A stretch of DNA of 54,323 nucleotides from Trueperaceae bacterium (GCA_007130855.1 SLRS01000014.1:1-54323), one strand, 5' to 3'. Counted from the stretch's first letter, positions 1 to 8,450 are shown. Program-made: numbers and translations. Notes: generated by a model from the sequence alone, not told the origin.

Positions 1-165
1 CCCTTACCGATCGCCGGACCTGAGCCCGAGACCGGCGGTCTGCTCTCTGTTGCACGTGCCGTCGCCTTACGCGCCCAGCCGTTAGCTGGCACCCTGCCCT
101 ACGGTGCCCGGACTTTCCTCGGGGGCGGCGAGCCGCTCCCGCGATCAGGTGGCCCACCCTGCGCT
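1..165 (-). ncRNA. rnpB: RNase P RNA (5' part, truncated by the window edge)
   Basis: The catalytic RNA of RNase P, which trims the 5' leader of tRNA precursors. Read on the minus strand it carries the bacterial type A signatures in order: GAGGAAAGTCCGGGC (complement of 106-120), then GGGCAGGGTGCCAGCTAACG, then GCAACAGAGAGCAGACCGCC (complement of 34-53), and GGTAAGGG at the left edge. These are the conserved P4/CR-I, J-region and CR-II/III blocks of family members. The 3' half, including the partner strands of P1 and P4, lies outside the window. The 5' end near 165 is an estimate, because P1 cannot be checked without its partner strand. Confidence 0.93.
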
Positions 166-181
166 ACCTATGGTAGCAGGT

Positions 182-205
182 GCCGCGCGCGCCGCGGCGC
201 GCGGC
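182..205. other. GC hairpin upstream of rnpB
   Basis: A 9-bp perfect inverted repeat (GCCGCGCGC at 182-190, its complement at 197-205) with a 6-nt loop, between the rnpB 5' end and the hairpin at 216-253. It has no T-tract on either side. It may be a second transcription stop protecting rnpB from read-through, or simply GC-rich symmetry. Confidence 0.35.
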
Positions 206-215
206 GCTTACCTGA

Positions 216-253
216 CGCAGCGGCGCCCGGGGCGAACCCCGGGCGCCGCTGCG
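216..253 (-). terminator. 17-bp hairpin after the BMP-family gene
   Basis: A perfect 17-bp stem (216-232 with 237-253) closed by a 4-nt loop, beginning 12 nt after the stop of the binding-protein gene at 266-1381. On the minus strand the loop is TTCG. No T-tract follows, so it could end transcription without the classical U-run or protect the mRNA 3' end. Confidence 0.6.
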
Positions 254-265
254 CGCGTACTGCGA

Positions 266-1381
266 TCACTGCTGGCGGTAGTCGGTCACCTGCAGCTGGC
301 CGGACACGATCATGTCGCGGATCACCTCGAGTTCGAGGCGCAGGTCTTCCGGGATCAACGCCTCGTTGTACTCGTCGAGCGCGTAGCCGACGCCGTCCTC
401 GGCCAGGCCGAGGACCTGCGTGCCGGGCTCGAACACGCCGTCGACGACGTCGTATACGGCGTTGTAGGCAGCCACGTCGACGCGCTTGAGCATCGAGGTG
501 AGCCCGTGGTTCAGCGTCTCGGGGTTCCCGTCGGTGTCGCCGAGCGGGTTCTGGTTGCTGTCGACGCCGATGAAGAACAGCGGCTGCGCGTTCTGGCAGG
601 CCTGCGCGTAGGCGGCGTGTGGCTCGATGTCGGCGATTTGGGCGCGCAAGGGGGTCTCGCGCAGGGGGGTGGTGGGGCGGTAGCACATCGTCTCGCGGAC
701 GAAGTCGATGACGCCGAAGCCCGAGGCGCCGGCGGCAGCGTAGATGATGTCGGCGCCCTGCGCCTGCTGCGCGGTGGCGAGTTCCTTGGCGCGGGCCGGG
801 TCGTTCCAGGCCGCCGGGGTCACGCCCACGTAGTTGCTGATCACGGTGCAGTTCGGGCAGGCATACAAGACGCCCTCTTCGTAGCCGAGGTTGAAGGCGC
901 GGATCAGGGGGATGTCCATGCCGCCCACGAAGCCGACGACGCCCGTCTGGGACATGGTGCCGGCGATGTACCCGACCAGGAACGAGCCCTCTTGCTCCTT
1001 GAACACGACCGAGCGGATGTTCGGGCCTTCGCGCACGTCGTCGATCAGGACGAACGCCGTGTCGGGGAACTCGGCCGACGCGGCCGCGATGGCGTCGGCC
1101 TGCAAGAAGCCAGGCGCCACGATCAGCTCGGCGCCGGCTGCGGCGATCGTCCGCATGCCGCCCGCGGCGGTGTCGGGCGTGCCCTCGAACTCGAGCAGAT
1201 CGATCTCGAGGCCGAAGTCGGCCTCGACCTCGGCGATGGCGCGCTCCATGCCGCGCCAGGTGCCCTCGTTGAACGAGCCGTCGAACTTACCGCCGGCGTC
1301 GAAGGTGATGCCGAAGACGTAGTCCTGGGCGACGGCGAACGCGAGGCTCGCGGCGACCAGCAAGCTGATGACGATGCGCAT
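266..1381 (-). CDS. BMP-family ABC transporter substrate-binding protein (PnrA-like)
   Basis: A 371-residue secreted binding protein of the basic membrane protein (Bmp/PnrA/Med) family, whose characterised members bind purine nucleosides for ABC uptake. Residues 1-19 form a signal peptide ending AVAQ with no lipobox cysteine, so the mature protein is probably free in the periplasm. The mature start runs YVFGITFDAGGKFDGSFN, typical of the family's first beta strand and loop; later blocks include VGFVGGMDIPLI and FFIGVDSNQNP. The ATG at 1381 follows GAGGAGGG at good spacing, so the longer upstream reading frame is not needed. No cognate permease or ATPase lies in the window, so the substrate is open. 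A strong hairpin follows the stop. Confidence 0.85.
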   Translation of the reverse strand: MRIVISLLVAASLAFAVAQDYVFGITFDAGGKFDGSFNEGTWRGMERAIAEVEADFGLEIDLLEFEGTPDTAAGGMRTIAAAGAELIVAPGFLQADAIAAASAEFPDTAFVLIDDVREGPNIRSVVFKEQEGSFLVGYIAGTMSQTGVVGFVGGMDIPLIRAFNLGYEEGVLYACPNCTVISNYVGVTPAAWNDPARAKELATAQQAQGADIIYAAAGASGFGVIDFVRETMCYRPTTPLRETPLRAQIADIEPHAAYAQACQNAQPLFFIGVDSNQNPLGDTDGNPETLNHGLTSMLKRVDVAAYNAVYDVVDGVFEPGTQVLGLAEDGVGYALDEYNEALIPEDLRLELEVIRDMIVSGQLQVTDYRQQ

Positions 1382-1435
1382 GGAACCCTCCTCGGGGAAC
1401 GCTGTGGTCCGGTCGATGGTGTGGACCGCAGCGTC

Positions 1436-1444
1436 AGGATACCA
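1436..1444 (-). promoter_or_regulatory. Possible extended -10 promoter of the BMP-family gene
   Basis: On the minus strand the sequence reads TGGTATCCT, an extended -10 (TGn plus TATCCT) 54 nt before the ATG at 1381. The -35 region is poor. It fits a leadered mRNA with a Shine-Dalgarno site, unlike the leaderless genes elsewhere in the window. Confidence 0.35.
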
Positions 1445-1538
1445 CCGCAACCGACCGGTGCAGAGCGTTGATCGCTTCGTGATGGAGGGACGATGAAGGC
1501 GCCGGCGGGCACCTCGGCCGGCTGCCGCGTGGCCGGGG

Positions 1539-2060
1539 TCAGAACAGGATCTTGGTCCAGTCGAGCTCGTCGAGCGGTCGGAAGACGTCGGCATGCTCCA
1601 CCAGGACGCCCGCCGACTGGTTCTTGAACATGGCGCACTCGACGTGCTGCCCGTTGCGCTTGATCGCCTCGACGAGCTCGACGTAGTCGCCGTCGCCCGA
1701 CACCAGCAAGCAGCAGTCGTACGCAGCGCGATACGCGAGCGACAACGCCTCGACGGCGATGGCCACGTCGATCCCCTTCTCGACCAGCGAGCCGTCGTGG
1801 CGGCGGTGGAGCCGGCCGAGACGCACGGTCACGTAGGGGATGCGGCGCAGCGACTCGAAGAAGCGGTGCTGCCCGTCACGTAGGTCCTCGTCGTAGTCGT
1901 CCGTGAGCGGCGCATTGTAGTAGTAGCAGCGCGCCAGGCGGCGCCCGTTGCTCAGCTGCCGCATGAGCTCCTGGAGGTTGACGCGCGTGTTCTGGAGGTT
2001 CTCGCGCATGCCGTTGTAGAGATTGCTGCCGTCGATGAAGATAGCGACCCGTTCGCGCAC
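1539..2060 (-). CDS. NYN domain (LabA/DUF88-type) protein
   Basis: A 173-residue single-domain protein of the NYN family, PIN-like folds that in characterised cases act as metal-dependent RNases. The acidic residues of the family are present: D10 in FIDGSNLY, D98 in EKGID, and D123/D125 in SGDGDY. Length agrees with stand-alone LabA-like proteins. The GTG at 2060 is preceded by GAGGTGG at usable spacing. It is transcribed in the same direction as the BMP-family gene but 157 bp away with a separate promoter-like site between, so co-function is not implied. The RNA target is unknown. Confidence 0.85.
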   Translation of the reverse strand: MRERVAIFIDGSNLYNGMRENLQNTRVNLQELMRQLSNGRRLARCYYYNAPLTDDYDEDLRDGQHRFFESLRRIPYVTVRLGRLHRRHDGSLVEKGIDVAIAVEALSLAYRAAYDCCLLVSGDGDYVELVEAIKRNGQHVECAMFKNQSAGVLVEHADVFRPLDELDWTKILF

Positions 2061-2213
2061 GGTAGTACCACCTCGCCAAGGATGAGATAGCCCGTTACAC
2101 CCAGACTGCGTGCCGGAGCGTCTCAGTGTACCGGACGCAGCGCCGCGGACGCCTCGGTCGCGGCGCCGCGCGGCCGGGCGCGCGGCCTCACATGGCTGCG
2201 GGAGCGCCTCGGG

Positions 2214-2219
2214 TAGACT
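2214..2219 (+). promoter_or_regulatory. Leaderless -10 box of luxS
   Basis: TAGACT 5 nt before the ATG at 2225, with no Shine-Dalgarno site between. This spacing places the transcription start on or next to the start codon. Confidence 0.6.
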
Positions 2220-2224
2220 CCGCC

Positions 2225-2713
2225 ATGGGACCGCGCACCCGGGTCGCCTCGTTCGACCTCGACCACACCGCCGTCCGCGCTCCGTACGTCCGCGCCGCGG
2301 GACGCTTCCTCGGGCCGCGTGGCGACGTCGTCAGCAAGTTCGATCTGCGCTTGGTGCAACCCAACGAGCAGGAGATCCCGACGGCGCCGCTGCACACCAT
2401 CGAGCACCTGCTCGCGGGTTACCTACGTGATCACCTCGATGACGCGACGCTCATCGACGCCTCACCGATGGGGTGCCGAACCGGCTTCTACCTGACCGTG
2501 CTCGGTGAGCCCGCTGAGGAGCGCGTGCTCCAGGCGGCCGCCGCGGCGCTGGCCGGCGTGCGCGATCACGATGGTCCGATCCCCGGTTGCGATCCGCGTC
2601 GGTGCGGCAACTGGCGCGATCACTCGCTCCCGGGTGCGCGGGCCTGGGCTGGCGACGTCCTGGCGCGCGGCTTCATCGTCCAGGCGACCGTCGAGCTTCC
2701 GCCGGAGGCCTGA
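2225..2713 (+). CDS. luxS: S-ribosylhomocysteine lyase
   Basis: A 162-residue LuxS. It cleaves S-ribosylhomocysteine to homocysteine and 4,5-dihydroxy-2,3-pentanedione, the precursor of autoinducer-2, in the activated methyl cycle. The metal-site HTIEH is at 57-61, the catalytic Cys at 84 in SPMGCRTGFY, and the third metal ligand Cys in CGNWRDHS. SFDLDHT and APYVR near the N-terminus are also typical. I start it at ATG 2225 because the family begins just before the SFDLDHT block and a TAGACT box sits 5 nt upstream; the longer frame from 2126 would add 33 low-complexity residues. No Pfs/MTAN gene is nearby. Confidence 0.95.
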   Translation: MGPRTRVASFDLDHTAVRAPYVRAAGRFLGPRGDVVSKFDLRLVQPNEQEIPTAPLHTIEHLLAGYLRDHLDDATLIDASPMGCRTGFYLTVLGEPAEERVLQAAAAALAGVRDHDGPIPGCDPRRCGNWRDHSLPGARAWAGDVLARGFIVQATVELPPEA

Positions 2714-2775
2714 CGTGGCGCGCTCGACACGGTGAAAGGCGCCTCACGTGCTCCGCGATGCACGTTCTCATTCGC

Positions 2776-2781
2776 TATTAT
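2776..2781 (+). promoter_or_regulatory. -10 box of the two-component operon
   Basis: TATTAT, close to the sigma-70 consensus, 14 nt before the ATG at 2796 and 8 nt before an in-frame TTG at 2790. It sits in a short AT-richer patch. No convincing -35 or Shine-Dalgarno site is seen, so the mRNA leader is nil or very short. Confidence 0.55.
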
Positions 2782-2795
2782 GACAGCATTTGTGC

Positions 2796-3473
2796 ATGGA
2801 ACGCAGGCCTCTGATCTTGATCGTCGAAGACGAGAAGGAGATCGCCAAGTTCATCGACCTCGAACTGCAGGCCGAGCAGTACGAGACCGTGGTCACGTTC
2901 GATGGTGTGACCGGCCTGTCGAAGTTCCGCGAACTCAACCCCGACCTGGTGATCCTCGACCTGATGCTGCCCGTGCTCGACGGACTCGAGGTGGCGCGGC
3001 GGATCCGCAAGACGAGCAACACGCCCATCATCATCCTCACCGCCAAGGACTCGGTCGACGACAAGGTCACGGGACTCGACTCGGGTGCCGACGACTACCT
3101 GGTCAAGCCGTTCTCGATCGAGGAGCTGCTGGCGCGGGTGCGCGCCCACCTACGGCGCGTGAACCCGGCGGTCACCGGCGAGGTACGGGTCGCCGACCTG
3201 GTCATGAACCTCGACGGTCGCGAGGTGTTCCGCGACGGTCGGCGCATCGAACTCTCCGCCAAGGAGTTCGAGTTGCTCGAACTGTTCGCGCGCAATCCGG
3301 GCAAGGTGTTCAACCGCTTCGAGATCGAGGAGAAGGTCTGGCCCGAGTACACCGGTGGGAGCAACGTCGTCGACGTCTACGTCGGTTACTTGCGGCGCAA
3401 GCTCGAGGGGGAGGGCGAGCGGCGGCTGATCCACACGGTGCGGGGTGTGGGTTACGTCCTGCGCGAGGAGTGA
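2796..3473 (+). CDS. OmpR-family response regulator
   Basis: A 225-residue two-domain regulator. The receiver domain covers about 1-120, with acidic pocket EDE at 11-13, phospho-acceptor D55 in ILDLMLP and the conserved Lys in YLVKPF. The winged-helix DNA-binding domain covers about 130-223, ending in the usual VRGVGYVL block. ATG 2796 is chosen because [12 protein letters not shown] is the normal family start; a TTG six bases upstream is a possible leaderless alternative. The kinase gene starts 19 nt after the stop, so the pair is one operon. Sequence gives no clue to the target genes. Confidence 0.93.
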   Translation: MERRPLILIVEDEKEIAKFIDLELQAEQYETVVTFDGVTGLSKFRELNPDLVILDLMLPVLDGLEVARRIRKTSNTPIIILTAKDSVDDKVTGLDSGADDYLVKPFSIEELLARVRAHLRRVNPAVTGEVRVADLVMNLDGREVFRDGRRIELSAKEFELLELFARNPGKVFNRFEIEEKVWPEYTGGSNVVDVYVGYLRRKLEGEGERRLIHTVRGVGYVLREE

Positions 3474-3492
3474 CACGCCGCGAGCGACGAGC

Positions 3493-4974
3493 ATGACGCT
3501 ACGGCTGCGGCTCACGATCTTCTACAGCGCATTCATCGCGATCATCCTGTCGGCGATGGCCGTATCCGTCTACTTGTTGACGGAGCGCTCGCTCTCCACC
3601 TCGGTCGAGGAACGTGCGCAGCAGGCGCTGGCCGATCTCTCCGGCGGGGCCATCCTGACCGGCCTCCAAAAGCTCCCGGGCGACGTGTATTATCAAATCG
3701 TGCTGTTGTCGGACGAGGGCATCACGCCCCAGCGAGTCCAGGACATCCGTGACGGCTTCACCTACACCGATCCTTCGCGCTTCCGGGAGAACCCCACCGA
3801 CGACCTCCCGCTCGAGCACCTGTCCGACCGTACGGTGCAAGCCCTGGTCGACGGCGAGCCGCTCGCCGGCTACGCCAACCTCCCGAGCGGCGAGCGCCTG
3901 CGGGTGCTCGGCGAGCTGTCGGCGATCACCTTCCCCGCGCAGGGCCTCACCTTCACGGCCGCGATCTTGGTGGGCGTGCCGGCCTCGGCCGTCGCGGCCA
4001 CGCTCGAGCAGCTCGCCCAAGACCTCGGCCTCGCCGTGGTCGGCGCCTTCCTGGTGTTCGCATTGGGGGTGTGGTGGTTGTCGAGACAGGTGCTGGCGCC
4101 TGTCCAGCGCGTGACCCAGGCCGCGGCGCGGGTATCGAGCCGCGACCTCTCGCAGCGGGTGCCGGTACCCCCGAGCCAGGATGAGATGCGCGCGCTGGCC
4201 GTGGCGATCAACCACATGCTCGATCGCTTGCAGGAGTCCTTCGAGACCCAGCGACGCTTCACGGCCGACGCCAGTCACGAGTTGCGCACCCCCGTCACCG
4301 CGATCGTCGGCCACGCCAACTACCTGCTGCGGCGTACGCGGCCCACGCCCGAGCAGGTCGACTCGCTCAGGGTGATCCAGCAGGAGGCCGCGCGGATGAC
4401 GAAGCTGGTCAACGACCTGCTCGAACTGGCGCGCGCGGACGCCGGCTTCTCCATCGACAAGGAGCCGATGAACCTGCTCGAGGTGGTGGAGGGGGTGCGT
4501 GACGAGCTGCAGCCGGTCGTCGGCGAAGCCACCATCGCGGTCAACTGCGCCAAGCCGCTCGTCGAGGTCGAGGGGGATCCCGGACGGCTCAAGCAAGTGG
4601 TGCTGAACCTGGTCTCGAACGCCCTCAACGCCGGCGCTCGACACGTCCACATCGACCTCGCCACGTCCGGCAAGGAGGTGAGGTTGGAGGTGCTCGACGA
4701 CGGTCCCGGTATCCCCAGCGAGGCGATCTCGCACCTGTTCGATCGCTTCTTCCGCGTCGACGGCGCCCGCTCCACGCGCGGCAACGGCAGCGGCCTCGGG
4801 CTCGCCATCGTGCGCTGGATCGTGCAGCAGCACGGCGGCACGGTCGAGGTCTCGTCGAAGCCGGGCGAAGGCTCGGTCTTCACGGTGACGCTCCCGCTGC
4901 TCGATCCCCGTGCCAGTGAAGACGGCGAGATCGTGCGCGCATCGCTCGTACACGCCTTCATCGCGCGCAACTAG
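3493..4974 (+). CDS. Sensor histidine kinase (HAMP, HisKA, HATPase)
   Basis: A 493-residue membrane kinase partner of the preceding regulator. TM1 is at about 7-29 and TM2 at about 176-197, enclosing an extracytoplasmic sensor region of about 145 residues. HAMP follows at about 198-250. HisKA has the phospho-acceptor H262 in SHELRTPVTAIVGH. The ATPase domain has the N-box NLVSNALNAG, the G1 box DDGPGIP and the G2 box GNGSGLGLAI. ATG 3493 begins the first membrane segment directly; the frame upstream overlaps the regulator. The layout resembles BaeS/CpxA/EnvZ-type envelope sensors, but the signal cannot be deduced. Confidence 0.93.
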   Translation: MTLRLRLTIFYSAFIAIILSAMAVSVYLLTERSLSTSVEERAQQALADLSGGAILTGLQKLPGDVYYQIVLLSDEGITPQRVQDIRDGFTYTDPSRFRENPTDDLPLEHLSDRTVQALVDGEPLAGYANLPSGERLRVLGELSAITFPAQGLTFTAAILVGVPASAVAATLEQLAQDLGLAVVGAFLVFALGVWWLSRQVLAPVQRVTQAAARVSSRDLSQRVPVPPSQDEMRALAVAINHMLDRLQESFETQRRFTADASHELRTPVTAIVGHANYLLRRTRPTPEQVDSLRVIQQEAARMTKLVNDLLELARADAGFSIDKEPMNLLEVVEGVRDELQPVVGEATIAVNCAKPLVEVEGDPGRLKQVVLNLVSNALNAGARHVHIDLATSGKEVRLEVLDDGPGIPSEAISHLFDRFFRVDGARSTRGNGSGLGLAIVRWIVQQHGGTVEVSSKPGEGSVFTVTLPLLDPRASEDGEIVRASLVHAFIARN

Positions 4975-4979
4975 GCTGC

Positions 4980-5011
4980 GGCGCCCCGGCCTGGCACGTC
5001 GGGCCGGCGCC
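4980..5011. terminator. Hairpin between convergent kinase gene and purM
   Basis: GGCGCC plus GGCC (4980-4985, 4988-4991) pair with 5002-5011, giving a 10-bp stem with a 2-nt bulge. It lies 6 nt after the kinase stop and 34 nt after the purM stop, so it could serve both strands. There is no T-tract. Confidence 0.45.
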
Positions 5012-5044
5012 CGGGCGCGCTCTCGGTCGCGCGGCTTCGCGGCC

Positions 5045-6088
5045 TCAACCGAGGTAGTGGACCCCGCTCCCCTCGACGACCCGCCCGATCACCGAGGTCA
5101 TCGACGGGCAGCGCTCGCGCGCCTCCTCCAGGCGTTCCTCGCTCACGACCAGGATCATGCCCACGCCGAGGTTGAACACCTGGCGCATCTCCGCCTCGTC
5201 GATCTCGCCCAGGCGCTGCAGCAGGTCGAAGATCGGCGGGCGCGTCCAACTCCCGGGGTCGACCTCCGCCCCCAGGCCGTCGGGGAGCATCCGGGGCAGG
5301 TTGCCGGCGATGCCACCGCCGGTCACGTGTGCGGCGCCGCGCACCAGTCCCGCCTCGAGCAGCGGCGTCACGGCGTGCAGGAACGAGCGGTGGGGCGCCA
5401 TGAGGGCGTCGCCGATCGTCTCGCCCAGGGCGCCACCGGGGTGCATCGGCTCGCGCAACCGTCCGCCGAGCACCTGGCGGGCCAGGCTGAAGCCATTGGT
5501 CTGGAGCCCGCCCGAAGGCAGGCCGAGGAGCACGTCACCCGCTCGCACGGTGGCGCCGGTGACCACCCGCGACCGCGACACCACGCCCACGATGGTGCCC
5601 ACCAGGTCGAGTTCGTCTTGGGTGTAGACACCCGGCATCTCGGCGGTCTCGCCGCCCAGCAGCACCATCCCGGCCTCGCGGCAGGCGGCCGCGACGCCCT
5701 GGACCACGGCGGCCACCTGGGCGGGCTGGAGCCGGCTGCTGGCGACGTAGTCGAGGAAGAACAGCGGGCGCGCGCCCTGGACCAGGATGTCGTTGATGCA
5801 GTGGTTGACGATGTCGCGACCGATCGCGTCGAGGCGCCCCAGGGCCGTCGCCACCATGGTCTTGGTGCCGACGCCGTCGGTGGAAGCCACCAGTACCGGC
5901 TCGGGCACGTCGTCGGGCAGGGCGAACAGCCCACCGAAGGCCCCGATGCCGGCCAGCACCTGCGGCGTGTAGGTCGAACGCACGGCTTCGCCGATGCGTC
6001 GCATCGTCTCGTCGGCAGCGTACAGGTCGACGCCGGCGGCGGCGTAGCGCTGGACGCCCTTGGTGCTCGGGTGGCTCGGGTCTGCCAT
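5045..6088 (-). CDS. purM: Phosphoribosylformylglycinamidine cyclo-ligase (AIR synthetase)
   Basis: A 347-residue PurM, the ATP-dependent enzyme making aminoimidazole ribonucleotide from FGAM in purine synthesis. Length equals the family norm. Visible family blocks are ASTDGVGTK, the NHCINDILVQGA stretch, FFLDY, GGETAEMPGVY, LPSGGLQTNGFSLAR and HVTGGGIAGNLPR. The ATG at 6088 has a TAGGCT box 6 nt upstream on the minus strand and no Shine-Dalgarno site, consistent with leaderless expression. It diverges from priA, with the two -10 boxes only about 25 bp apart. No other pur gene is in the window. Confidence 0.96.
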   Translation of the reverse strand: MADPSHPSTKGVQRYAAAGVDLYAADETMRRIGEAVRSTYTPQVLAGIGAFGGLFALPDDVPEPVLVASTDGVGTKTMVATALGRLDAIGRDIVNHCINDILVQGARPLFFLDYVASSRLQPAQVAAVVQGVAAACREAGMVLLGGETAEMPGVYTQDELDLVGTIVGVVSRSRVVTGATVRAGDVLLGLPSGGLQTNGFSLARQVLGGRLREPMHPGGALGETIGDALMAPHRSFLHAVTPLLEAGLVRGAAHVTGGGIAGNLPRMLPDGLGAEVDPGSWTRPPIFDLLQRLGEIDEAEMRQVFNLGVGMILVVSEERLEEARERCPSMTSVIGRVVEGSGVHYLG

Positions 6089-6094
6089 CGCGAC

Positions 6095-6100
6095 AGCCTA
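6095..6100 (-). promoter_or_regulatory. Leaderless -10 box of purM
   Basis: TAGGCT on the minus strand, 6 nt before the ATG at 6088. It faces the priA box at 6126-6131, so the two promoters share a spacer of about 25 bp. Confidence 0.6.
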
Positions 6101-6125
6101 CCAGAGCGCTTCCGCCGAGCGACGG

Positions 6126-6131
6126 TAGACT
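6126..6131 (+). promoter_or_regulatory. Leaderless -10 box of priA
   Basis: TAGACT 5 nt before the GTG at 6137, with no Shine-Dalgarno site. It supports the GTG as the start codon. Confidence 0.6.
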
Positions 6132-6136
6132 GCCGC

Positions 6137-8410
6137 GTGCCTCGAGCGCTCGACGTGTGGCTGCCGCTGCCGGTACCCGCCTTCCGCTTCCTCGCTCCGC
6201 ACGGCCACGCGAGTGTGGCCGCCGGCGCCCGGGTGGTGGTGCCGTGGCAGGGCGGCGTGCGTATCGGCGTGGTCGCCGAGCTCGTCGACATCGGCGTGGC
6301 GCCGGCGCTCGAACTGCGCGAGGCGGTGGCCTTCTTGGACCACGAACCCTGGCTGCTACCGGTCACTCGTCGCATGCTCGCGGCGCAGGCTGCCCGCACC
6401 GCGACGCCGGTGGGCCTGGCGCTCGCGACGGTGGTGAGCGTCGGCCTTGACGTGCCGCTTCGGCACGAGCTGCGGAGGTTGGCCGCGGTCGACGCCGAGG
6501 CGTTCGGCGCGCACGGCGCCGCCCTCGCCGACGGGGCATGGGTCGACGCGGAGGCGTTCGACAACGAACTGCTCGCTACCTGGCGCGAGCATGGCTTGCT
6601 CGACGAGCGCGTGGGCCCGCTGCCGCGGAGCGAGCGCTTGCTGTGCTGGCGTCGCGCCGCCGACGGCGATCTCGCGGGCCGCTCACGTGCCGCGCAACGA
6701 GCAGCCTTGGCCTGGCTCGAGGAGCACGGGCCCGCGGCGAGCGCCGCCGAACTGGCGCGCTCGGCCGACGTGCCGATCGGTGCGGCGCGTGCGCTCGTCA
6801 AGAAGGGCTATGCCGACTACGCCGAGGTCGAGCCGCCGCCACCGGGAGCCCCCTGGGTGGTCGCCGACCCGTCCGCGCGCTCCGTTCCGGCACCGGCCGC
6901 GTCCAGCGGGGCGCTCACCAGCTTGGTCCACGGCGGGGATCGCGAGCGGCGCCTGGCACGGTTGTGCGCCGAGGCGGGCGCCGCGGTGCGCTCGCGTCGG
7001 CAGGTGCTGGTGCTGGTTCCCGAGGTGGCGGCGGTCGACGGCGTCGCCGCCGCGCTGGCCGCGACGGTACCGACCTTGACCTTGCGCGCCGACCAGCGGT
7101 CCGAGTTGCGCACCGCGGTCTGGCACGAGGCCGCGAGCGGCACCCCGTTGGCCCTGGTCGGGACCTACCCGGTGCTCGCCGCGCCGCTGCCTGGGCTCGC
7201 GCAGGTCCACGTCTGGGACGCTGCCAGCACGAGTCACAAGCTGCTGTCGGGCACCCGCAGCGTGGCCAGGCGCGACGCCGAGGTGCTGGCCGAGGCGGCT
7301 CGGGCCCAGCTGTTCTGGTACGACGTCCTGGCCACGGCCGAGCTGCGCGCCCGACGCCCCGCGCACATCGAGGCCCAACCCTGTCCGCGGCCGCGCCTGG
7401 TGACCTCCGACTTGCGTGCGAGTACCACCTGGCCACTCGGGAGCGACCTCATCAGAGTGCTGCGGCAGGTTGCCGACCGAGGCCGCCAGGCCCTGGTCGT
7501 GGTGCCGCGCCGCGCCTTCGCGGCCGGGCTCGCCTGCCGACGTTGCGGCGCCAGTGTCATGTGTCCGCACTGCGACCTGTCGCTGCGCTGGCATGCCCGG
7601 CGTCAGCGCCTACGCTGCCATCAGTGCGGCCACGAGCGCCCAGCGCCCCGTGACTGCGCGCACTGTGGCGGCGACGAGCTCGCACCGCTGCCTGGCGCCG
7701 GCACCGAGTGGGTGGTGCGGGAGGTGGAGCGCATCGTCGGCGGCATGCCGGTGTGGCAATACGACGCCGACCATCGCCCCGACCTGGCACCGTTCCTCGC
7801 CGGCGAGAGCGGCGTATTGGTGGGGACCTCGGGCGTCCTGCGCCTCCCGCCGCCGCCGGTGCTGTCGCTGCTCGCGTTCACGCTCGGCGACGCGCTCTAC
7901 GGCCACGAGGACTTCCGGGCCGAGGAGCAGGCGCTGCGTTCGCTGCTGCAGGCCGCCGAACTCGGTGGCGAGCGGCGCCCGCTGCTGCTGGTGCAGACCT
8001 TCCGGCCCGAGCACCCGCTCTGGCGGACGCTGGCGGCCGACGACGTGCAGGCTGCCGTGGCGGCGTTCGGCGAGGCCACCAGTGCGCGCCGAGCGCGCTA
8101 CGGGTACCCGCCCGCCGAGCATTGGGCCCGGGTGCAGTACAGCCATCGCGACCGGACTCGGGCCCACGCCGCCGCCGGCTCGGGCGCCGCGCGGTTCCGC
8201 ACGGCCGGCGTCCCGAGCGCCGCGCTCGTCGGTCCGGCGGCGACCGGCGTCGCGCGCGTGCGCGACCGTTACGCGGTGCACCTGTTCCTGCGCTCTGCCG
8301 ATGAGGTCGCCCTGGCAGGCTGGATCGAGCAGCTCGACCGCCGCCCGGGCGATGGCGTCGCAGTGCGCGTCGACGTCGACCCCTACGACGTGGGGATCTG
8401 GCTCGAGTGA
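6137..8410 (+). CDS. priA: Primosomal protein PriA, helicase motifs lost (pseudohelicase)
   Basis: A 757-residue PriA, which reloads the replisome at stalled forks. The N-terminal 3'-end-binding region (LDVWLPLPVPAFRFLAP) and the central zinc-binding domain (about residues 466-512, eight Cys in CxxC pairs: CRRC, CPHC, CHQC, CAHC) are kept. Where active PriA has the Walker A GxTGSGKT, this protein reads LVHGGDRERRLARL (about 263-276), and the DEEH box is replaced by VWDAASTSHK. It therefore cannot be a normal ATP-driven helicase. Loss of these motifs is known for Deinococcus radiodurans PriA. The GTG start is set by the TAGACT box; the frame running back to 4910 is antisense to purM and not coding. 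Confidence 0.92.
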   Translation: MPRALDVWLPLPVPAFRFLAPHGHASVAAGARVVVPWQGGVRIGVVAELVDIGVAPALELREAVAFLDHEPWLLPVTRRMLAAQAARTATPVGLALATVVSVGLDVPLRHELRRLAAVDAEAFGAHGAALADGAWVDAEAFDNELLATWREHGLLDERVGPLPRSERLLCWRRAADGDLAGRSRAAQRAALAWLEEHGPAASAAELARSADVPIGAARALVKKGYADYAEVEPPPPGAPWVVADPSARSVPAPAASSGALTSLVHGGDRERRLARLCAEAGAAVRSRRQVLVLVPEVAAVDGVAAALAATVPTLTLRADQRSELRTAVWHEAASGTPLALVGTYPVLAAPLPGLAQVHVWDAASTSHKLLSGTRSVARRDAEVLAEAARAQLFWYDVLATAELRARRPAHIEAQPCPRPRLVTSDLRASTTWPLGSDLIRVLRQVADRGRQALVVVPRRAFAAGLACRRCGASVMCPHCDLSLRWHARRQRLRCHQCGHERPAPRDCAHCGGDELAPLPGAGTEWVVREVERIVGGMPVWQYDADHRPDLAPFLAGESGVLVGTSGVLRLPPPPVLSLLAFTLGDALYGHEDFRAEEQALRSLLQAAELGGERRPLLLVQTFRPEHPLWRTLAADDVQAAVAAFGEATSARRARYGYPPAEHWARVQYSHRDRTRAHAAAGSGAARFRTAGVPSAALVGPAATGVARVRDRYAVHLFLRSADEVALAGWIEQLDRRPGDGVAVRVDVDPYDVGIWLE

Positions 8411-8450
8411 ACGGGCCCCTCGTACTGCCCGAAGCCGGCGGGTGGGGTCG

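Noticed and set aside
104-1471. Long plus-strand reading frame opposite the BMP-family gene (455 codons).
   Set aside because: It is the antisense of a well-supported gene; composition is biased and no domain is seen. High GC makes long antisense frames common here.
1500-1538. Weak GC symmetry after the NYN gene considered as a terminator.
   Set aside because: Only about 5 bp pair, which is expected by chance at this GC content.
2710-2750. Imperfect inverted repeat between luxS and the response regulator.
   Set aside because: The stem is broken by several mismatches and a long loop.
3499-4953. 484-codon frame opposite the histidine kinase.
   Set aside because: Antisense shadow of a gene with clear kinase motifs; low-complexity His, Arg and Glu content.
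4910-6136. N-terminal extension of the PriA frame, giving 1166 codons.
   Set aside because: The extension is antisense to purM; PriA homology begins at the GTG at 6137, just after a TAGACT box.
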